The position numbers and the translations under genes are program-made. Shown here in pieces: positions 59,479-64,000 of a stretch of 64,000 nucleotides of DNA. How positions within the stretch are numbered: the stretch's first letter is position 1; each line of letters opens with the position of its first letter. Source of the DNA: Micromonospora echinospora (GTDB taxonomy: Bacteria > Actinomycetota > Actinomycetes > Mycobacteriales > Micromonosporaceae); NCBI RefSeq assembly GCF_014203425.1, contig NZ_JACHJC010000001.1, positions 5,606,001 through 5,670,000 of the forward strand, read 5' to 3'. A model generated the notes under the pieces. The model ran no database searches. It was not told the origin of the DNA and saw only the letters and a program-made list of their open reading frames with translations.

Positions 59479-60207
59479 TCAGGCCGCGGCCTGGGGGCAC
59501 AGCATCGGGTGCAGCAGGCGGGACAGCTCCGCCACGTCGGCCACGGGCCGCGCGAAGGCGATCCGGGCCCGCCGGGTCGCGCCGGGCCGCCCGTCCGCGA
59601 CCAGCAGGCCGTACCTGTCGATCCGGACCACCCGCGGCGTCCGGTCGCCGGGCAGGTCCAGCCGCCGCCGCAGATAGTCACCGACCTGCTCGGCGTGGTG
59701 GTCGGCCAGGTCGGCCAGCAGGGCGGCCTCGACCGGGTGCAGCGGGTCCGGCTCGGCCTCGGCGAACGCCTCCGGGTCGATGCGCCGCACCCGCCCGGCG
59801 CGCTCCCAGCGGGCCTCGGCCACCTCGAAGCGGTGCAGGTGGAACCGGCGGCCCACGTCGAGCAGGTCGCCGGTGGGTTCGGTGGCGGCGAAGTCGACAG
59901 CGGCCCGGCGCGCCTCGTCCCCGTCGAGGCGGGCCGCCCAGCCGGACACCCAGGCCCGGCCGAGCGAGGGCGCGCCGGCGGTCGGCGGCAGGTCCAGCAC
60001 GTCGAGCACGGTGGCCACGTCGGTGTCGCCCGGCGGCACGAGCGCGGCGGCCAGGTCGCTGACCACCGGTACGAGCAGCAGCACCCGCCCGTCCGGGTCG
60101 ACGGCGTGCCGGACCTGATGCGGACCGGGCTGCCGGGCCAGGTGGACGAGGGCGGGCAACCGGCCCGCGACCAGGGTACGCACGATCTCCGCCGGGCTGG
60201 GCCGCAT
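59479..60207 (-). CDS. DUF2470 protein (heme/iron-use related), iron-box controlled
   Basis: The 242-residue protein combines a flavin-reductase-like split-barrel region (GRLPALVHLARQPGPHQVRH) with a C-terminal DUF2470-type domain (PVEAALLADLADHHAEQVGDYL and VRIDRYGLLVADG). Such proteins are related to HugZ-like heme-degrading enzymes and pyridoxamine-oxidase-like folds. The ATG at 60207 has a GAGGAGG site 7 bases upstream. An almost ideal DtxR/IdeR iron box sits 18 bases before the start, so expression should rise under iron starvation, which supports a role in iron or heme use. Confidence 0.78.
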   Translation of the reverse strand: MRPSPAEIVRTLVAGRLPALVHLARQPGPHQVRHAVDPDGRVLLLVPVVSDLAAALVPPGDTDVATVLDVLDLPPTAGAPSLGRAWVSGWAARLDGDEARRAAVDFAATEPTGDLLDVGRRFHLHRFEVAEARWERAGRVRRIDPEAFAEAEPDPLHPVEAALLADLADHHAEQVGDYLRRRLDLPGDRTPRVVRIDRYGLLVADGRPGATRRARIAFARPVADVAELSRLLHPMLCPQAAA

Positions 60208-60224
60208 GATCCGCCTCCTCAAAG

Positions 60225-60241
60225 TAGGTAAGGCTTACCTA
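60225..60241. promoter_or_regulatory. IdeR/DmdR iron box
   Basis: The perfect dyad TAGGTAAG-C-CTTACCTA (minus strand) matches the core of the DtxR/IdeR consensus TTAGGTTAGGCTAACCTAA. It lies between the DUF2470 gene and the rpsD remnant and could control both directions. Confidence 0.8.
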
Positions 60242-60272
60242 AGAAGCAGGCTAGACGATCGGCGACGTCGAC

Positions 60273-60443
60273 GTGAACCACCCCCGGCCCAAGGCCCGGC
60301 TCTCCCGGGCCCTCGGCATCCCGCTCACCCGCGACGTCGGGCACGGCCACGTCACGGTCGACGGGCGCAAGGTCGACAGGCCCTCGTACCGGCTGCGGCC
60401 CGGCCGGGTGGTCGCGGTACGCGAGCGCAGCCGCGCGCTGCCA
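60273..60443 (+). pseudogene. rpsD: Internally deleted rpsD (ribosomal protein S4) remnant
   Basis: The frame from GTG 60273 starts with the S4 N-terminus NHPRPKARLSRALGIPLT, then jumps directly to the S4 C-terminal S4-domain sequence GHGHVTVDGRKVDRPSYRLR and VVAVRERSRALP. About 150 internal residues of the normal 200 are missing, and no proper stop follows before the convergent ABC gene. It appears to be the relic of a second, paralogous S4 gene. The only regulatory site upstream is the iron box; no Zur-type site was seen. Confidence 0.75.
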
Positions 60444-60464
60444 ACCCTGGTGGATCCGCCACTG

Positions 60465-62246
60465 TCAGCGGGTCTGCTCCAGCCAGGAGGCGTACAGCAG
60501 CGCGTAGACCGAGTCGGTGTCGCGGACCAGCTCCTCGTGCGGGCCGCGCTGCACGATCCGGCCCCGGTCCACCACGATCACCTCGTCGGCCGCCTGCGCG
60601 GTGGAGAGCCGGTGCGCGATGGCGAGCGTGGTCCGCCCCCGGGTCACCGCGTCGAGCGTCCGTTGCAGGCGTACCTCGGTGGCCGGGTCGACAGCGCTCG
60701 TCGCCTCGTCGAGCACCAGCAGGTCCGGGTCGGCGACGTACGCGCGGGCCAGCGCCACGAGCTGCCGCTCGCCGACGCTGAGCGCCTCCCCGCGTTCCCC
60801 GACCGGCGTGTCCAGGCCGGACGGCAGCCCGTCCAGCCAGTCGGCCAGGCCCAGCTCGCCGAAGGCGGCGGTGAGCCGCTCGTCGGTCAGGTCGGGGCGG
60901 GCGAAGCGGACGTTCTCGCCGACCGTGGCGTCGAACAGGAAGCCGTCCTGCGGCACCATCACCACCCGGGCGCGCAGCGAGTCGAAGCGCACCTGCCGCA
61001 GGTCGACCCCGGAGAGCAGCACCGCGCCCTCGCTCGGGTCCATCAGCCGGGTGAGCAGCTTGGCGAACGTGGTCTTGCCGCTGCCGGTCTCGCCCACCAC
61101 CGCCACCCGGCTCTTCGCCGGGATGTCGAGCGTGACGTCGTGCAGCACCGGCGGGCCGCCCGGATAGGCGAACGTCACACCGGCGAACCGGACGTCGAGC
61201 GGGCCGGCGGGCAGGTCCCGCCCCTGCTCGCCCGGATCGGCCACGTCCGGCGCGACGTCCAGCACGTCCAGCACCCGGCGCCAGCCGGCGATCGCGTTCT
61301 GCGCCTCGTTGAGCACCTCGGTGGCGATCTGCACCGGCTGGATGAAGAGCGTGACCAGGAACAGGAACGCGGTGAGCTGGCCGATCGACAGCGTGCCGTC
61401 GACGCCGAGGCTCACCCCGACCACCACCACGCCGGCCAGCGCCAGCCCGGCCGCCAGCTCCCCCACCGAGCTGCCCATGATGCTGATCCGGATCGCCCGC
61501 TGCTGGGCCACCCGCTGGCCGTCGATCGCCGTGTCCAGCCGCCGCGCGGTGCGCCCGGCGATCCCGTACGCCCGGATCACCGGCGCGCCCACCACGCTCT
61601 CGCCGATCGCGCCGAGCAGCGTGCCGGTGCGCTGCCGCACCAGCCCGTACGCCCCGGCGAGGCGGCGCTGCAACTGCCGGATCACCAGCACCGCCGGCGC
61701 GAACGCGACGAGCACCACGAGCGTCAACTGCCAGGAGTACGCGAGCATCACCGCTGTGGTCACCAGCAGCTGGCCCAGGTTGACGAGGAGGATCACGCCG
61801 CCCCACTGGAGGAACTGGGTGATCTGGTCGACGTCGCTGGTGACCCGGGAGACCAGCGAGCCGCGCCGCTCGGACTGCTGGTGCAGCATCGACAGGTCGT
61901 GCACGTGCCGGAACGCCCGCGTACGCACGCCGGCCAGGGCCGTCTCGCTCACAGTGAACAGCCGGCGCATCATCAGGTAGCCACAGATGGTGGTGACGAC
62001 CAGCACCCCGGCGGTGATCGCCACGGTGAGCGAGATGACGTCCAGGTCGAGCCCGTCGACGATGCCGTGGTCGATGCCGCGCTGCACCGCCACCGGCACC
62101 GCGACCCGGCCGACCATGTAGACAAGCGCCAGCGCGATCGTGCCGGCGAGACCGGTGCGCAGCTCCGGGGAGAGCGCCAGCCCGCGCCGCAGCGTCTGCC
62201 AGGTGGTCTCGGCGGTCTCGGTGTTCTCCCCCGTGGTCGTACTCAC
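60465..62246 (-). CDS. ABC half-transporter (permease-ATPase fusion), second of a pair
   Basis: The 593-residue protein has a six-helix exporter domain (residues 30-320) and an ATPase with Walker A GETGSGKT near residue 390, Walker B LLVLDEATSAVDP and the switch His in IAHRLSTAQ. The ABC signature reads LSVGERQ, not LSGGQ, a change often seen in one half of a heterodimeric exporter. The GTG at 62246 overlaps the stop of the partner gene (GTGA). Together they form a heterodimeric drug or lipid exporter. Confidence 0.93.
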   Translation of the reverse strand: MSTTTGENTETAETTWQTLRRGLALSPELRTGLAGTIALALVYMVGRVAVPVAVQRGIDHGIVDGLDLDVISLTVAITAGVLVVTTICGYLMMRRLFTVSETALAGVRTRAFRHVHDLSMLHQQSERRGSLVSRVTSDVDQITQFLQWGGVILLVNLGQLLVTTAVMLAYSWQLTLVVLVAFAPAVLVIRQLQRRLAGAYGLVRQRTGTLLGAIGESVVGAPVIRAYGIAGRTARRLDTAIDGQRVAQQRAIRISIMGSSVGELAAGLALAGVVVVGVSLGVDGTLSIGQLTAFLFLVTLFIQPVQIATEVLNEAQNAIAGWRRVLDVLDVAPDVADPGEQGRDLPAGPLDVRFAGVTFAYPGGPPVLHDVTLDIPAKSRVAVVGETGSGKTTFAKLLTRLMDPSEGAVLLSGVDLRQVRFDSLRARVVMVPQDGFLFDATVGENVRFARPDLTDERLTAAFGELGLADWLDGLPSGLDTPVGERGEALSVGERQLVALARAYVADPDLLVLDEATSAVDPATEVRLQRTLDAVTRGRTTLAIAHRLSTAQAADEVIVVDRGRIVQRGPHEELVRDTDSVYALLYASWLEQTR

Positions 62247-64000
62247 CGGTCAACCTCGATCTCCAGGCCGGAGGTCATCGGCGTGACCTCGTCGTACGTC
62301 TGCTTCTGCTCGCGTTCCTGCTCGGCCTGCTCGTACGCGGTGACCAGGTCGGCGTAGCCAGGCACGGTGGCCAGCAGCTCGGTGTGGGTGCCGCGGGCGA
62401 CCACCCGGCCCTGCTCCACGTAGATCACCTCGTCGGCGAGCGCGATGGTGGCCCGGCGGTACGCGACCACCAGGATCGACGCCGGGGCGCCGCCGTCGGC
62501 GGGGGCGCGCAGCCCGGCCAGGATGGCCGCCTCGACGCGCGGGTCGACAGCGCTCGTGGCGTCGTCGAGCACCAGCAGCCGGGGGCGGCCGGCGAGCGCC
62601 CGGGCCAGCGTCAGCCGCTGGCGTTGCCCGCCGGACAGCGAGGTGCCCCGCTCGCCGACCATGGTGTCCAGCCCGTCCGGCAGCGCGGCCACGAAGCCGT
62701 CCGCCTCGGCCAGCCGCAGCGCCGCCCACACCTCGTCGTCGCCGATGCCGGCGCGGTCCAGCGCGATGTTGGCCCGGACCGTGTCGTCGAAGACGAACGG
62801 CACCTGCGCCACGAGCGCCACGTTGCCGGCGAGCGAGGCGGCGGTCAGCTCCCGCACGTCCACGCCCTCCAGCGTGACCCGCCCGGCGCCCGGGTCGACC
62901 AGCCGCACTGCGAGCGAGGCGATCGTGGACTTGCCCGCTCCGGTGGGCCCCACCAGGGCGACAGTCTTCCCGGCCGGCACGGTGAACGTCACCGCGCCGA
63001 GCACCTGGGCGCCGGGCAGGTGCGCCTCGGCCGGCTCGTACGCGAAGTGCACGTCGTGGAAGGCGAGCGTGGCCGGTGTGCGGGTGGCCGGGTCGAGCGT
63101 CCTCGTGCCGTACGGCATCTCGCCCGTCGCGTCGAGCACGCGGCGGACCCGGTCCCACCCGGCGACGCTGCGCGGCAGCTCGGCCAGCACCCAGCCGATG
63201 GCGCGCACCGGGAAGGCCAGCACGGTGAACAGGAAGGCGACGCTGACCAGCTCGGTCACGGTGATCGCGCCCTGCCGCAGCCGGATCGCGCCGACCACCA
63301 GCACGGCGAGCGTGCCGAGGCTGGGCAGCGTCTCCAGCATCGGGTCGAAGACGCCGCGCAGCCGGCCGACCGAGATCAGCGCGTCCCGCAGGTCACCGGC
63401 GCGGGCCCCGAAGCGGGCGGTCTCCTGCGCCTCGCGGCCCATCGTCTTGACCACCAGCGCGCCGTCGAAGCTCTCGTGCGCGATGCCGCTGACCTCGGCG
63501 CGCAGCCGCTGCGCGCGGGCCTGGCGGGGCGCCATCCGGCGGGAGTAGACCACGTTGAGCGCGAACAGCGCGGGGAACACGGCGAGGCCGACCAGGGCCA
63601 GCGCCCAGTCGGTGAAGAACAGCGAGGCCACCGCGCCGACCAGCATCACCAGCGTGCCGACCGCGAACGGCATGGGCGCGATCGGGTACCAGGCGGCCTC
63701 CACGTCGGAGTTCGCGTTCGACAGCAGCGTGCCGGTGGAGTTGCGGTGGTGCCAGGCCAGCGGCAGCTCCAGGTAGCGGCGGGTGACCCGGCGGCGGTAG
63801 GCGGCCTGGAGCCGGTACTGCATGTAGCCGGCGCCGAGCCGCCGGGCGAAGATGCCGACGACCCGCAGCACGCTGATGCCGAACAGCGCCGTCGCGGCCA
63901 GCGCCAAGGCCCCGCGGGCCACCTCGCCGTGCTCGACCGCCGGCACGACGACATTGCCGACCACCCCGCCGACCACGTACGCGCTGGCGATCACCAGGAG
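62243..64000 (-). CDS. ABC half-transporter (permease-ATPase fusion), cut by window end
   Basis: The visible 586 codons cover most of a fused exporter. The transmembrane domain is present from within helix 1 or 2 onward (FARRLGAGYMQYRLQAAYRR), and the ATPase has Walker A GPTGAGKS, signature LSGGQRQRLTLARAL and Walker B LLVLDDATSAVDP. The residue after Walker B is Asp where most active ATPases have Glu, and the usual switch His region reads VVAYRRAT without His, so this half probably has the degenerate catalytic site of the pair. The N-terminus is outside the window. Confidence 0.92.
   Translation of the reverse strand, partial: LLVIASAYVVGGVVGNVVVPAVEHGEVARGALALAATALFGISVLRVVGIFARRLGAGYMQYRLQAAYRRRVTRRYLELPLAWHHRNSTGTLLSNANSDVEAAWYPIAPMPFAVGTLVMLVGAVASLFFTDWALALVGLAVFPALFALNVVYSRRMAPRQARAQRLRAEVSGIAHESFDGALVVKTMGREAQETARFGARAGDLRDALISVGRLRGVFDPMLETLPSLGTLAVLVVGAIRLRQGAITVTELVSVAFLFTVLAFPVRAIGWVLAELPRSVAGWDRVRRVLDATGEMPYGTRTLDPATRTPATLAFHDVHFAYEPAEAHLPGAQVLGAVTFTVPAGKTVALVGPTGAGKSTIASLAVRLVDPGAGRVTLEGVDVRELTAASLAGNVALVAQVPFVFDDTVRANIALDRAGIGDDEVWAALRLAEADGFVAALPDGLDTMVGERGTSLSGGQRQRLTLARALAGRPRLLVLDDATSAVDPRVEAAILAGLRAPADGGAPASILVVAYRRATIALADEVIYVEQGRVVARGTHTELLATVPGYADLVTAYEQAEQEREQKQTYDEVTPMTSGLEIEVDR

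Noticed and set aside
60273..62357. A 694-codon frame continuing from the S4 relic.
   Set aside because: Only the first 57 codons resemble S4. The rest is antisense to the ABC half-transporter.

Overview
The window is very G+C-rich DNA. It has GTG and TTG starts, many 4-bp ATGA/GTGA gene overlaps, an ANTAR response regulator, a hisI-trpE-trpC-trpB-trpA-lgt neighbourhood, CBM2-linked secreted enzymes and Rrf2, MerR, TetR and Lrp regulators. Together these point to a soil actinomycete, most likely Micromonospora or a close relative. The genus is inferred from gene content and was not tested by a search.

Layout. 1-3880 (minus): branched-chain amino acid importer livJ-livH-livM-livG with an intrinsic terminator between livJ and livH. 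4138-5994 (minus): a BNR-repeat lipoprotein and the ANTAR regulator PdtaR. 6108-6965 (plus): a tRNA with a leucine (CAA) anticodon but a short variable arm, followed by an HTH-LAGLIDADG protein. 6996-9791: a trans-sulfuration PLP enzyme divergent from an Lrp regulator, then a luciferase-like monooxygenase. 9959-15120 (minus): secreted CBM2-PL11 rhamnogalacturonan lyase, a TauE/SafE exporter with its Rrf2 regulator, and thioesterase tesB, which is coupled to pyk (15117-16565). 16734-22227: mainly oxidoreductases plus a secreted lipase. 22397-26206 (minus): an FtsK/SpoIIIE ATPase, a three-helix membrane protein and an 87-residue helical-hairpin protein, resembling a reduced type VII-like set.

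26284-33642 is an accessory island. It starts with a duplicated 5' end of a phoX gene, continues through IS5-family debris, a small secreted protein with its own promoter and terminator, an IS701 copy with a CTAA target duplication and a decayed IS5 copy, then reaches the phoX pseudogene (two nonsense codons) and a Panacea-Fic toxin-antitoxin pair.

33756-46432 returns to core genes: TetR/MFS efflux pair, SGNH hydrolase, M1 peptidase, SRPBCC protein, glutamate synthase gltB-gltD and a GNAT protein. 46591-56806 holds lgt, a FAD monooxygenase, a Nudix-like gene and the tryptophan cluster, headed by an unusual reading frame that joins a nucleotidyltransferase-like domain to HisI. 56868-64000 holds a MerR/ABC-2 drug-efflux cassette ending in a TetR gene, an iron-box-controlled DUF2470 gene, an internally deleted rpsD remnant, and a translationally coupled pair of ABC half-transporters, the second cut by the window end.

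Best candidates for something new: the type I tRNA-Leu(CAA) with its neighbouring LAGLIDADG protein, the FtsK/helical-hairpin module, the nucleotidyltransferase-HisI fusion, and the Panacea-Fic pair in the IS island.
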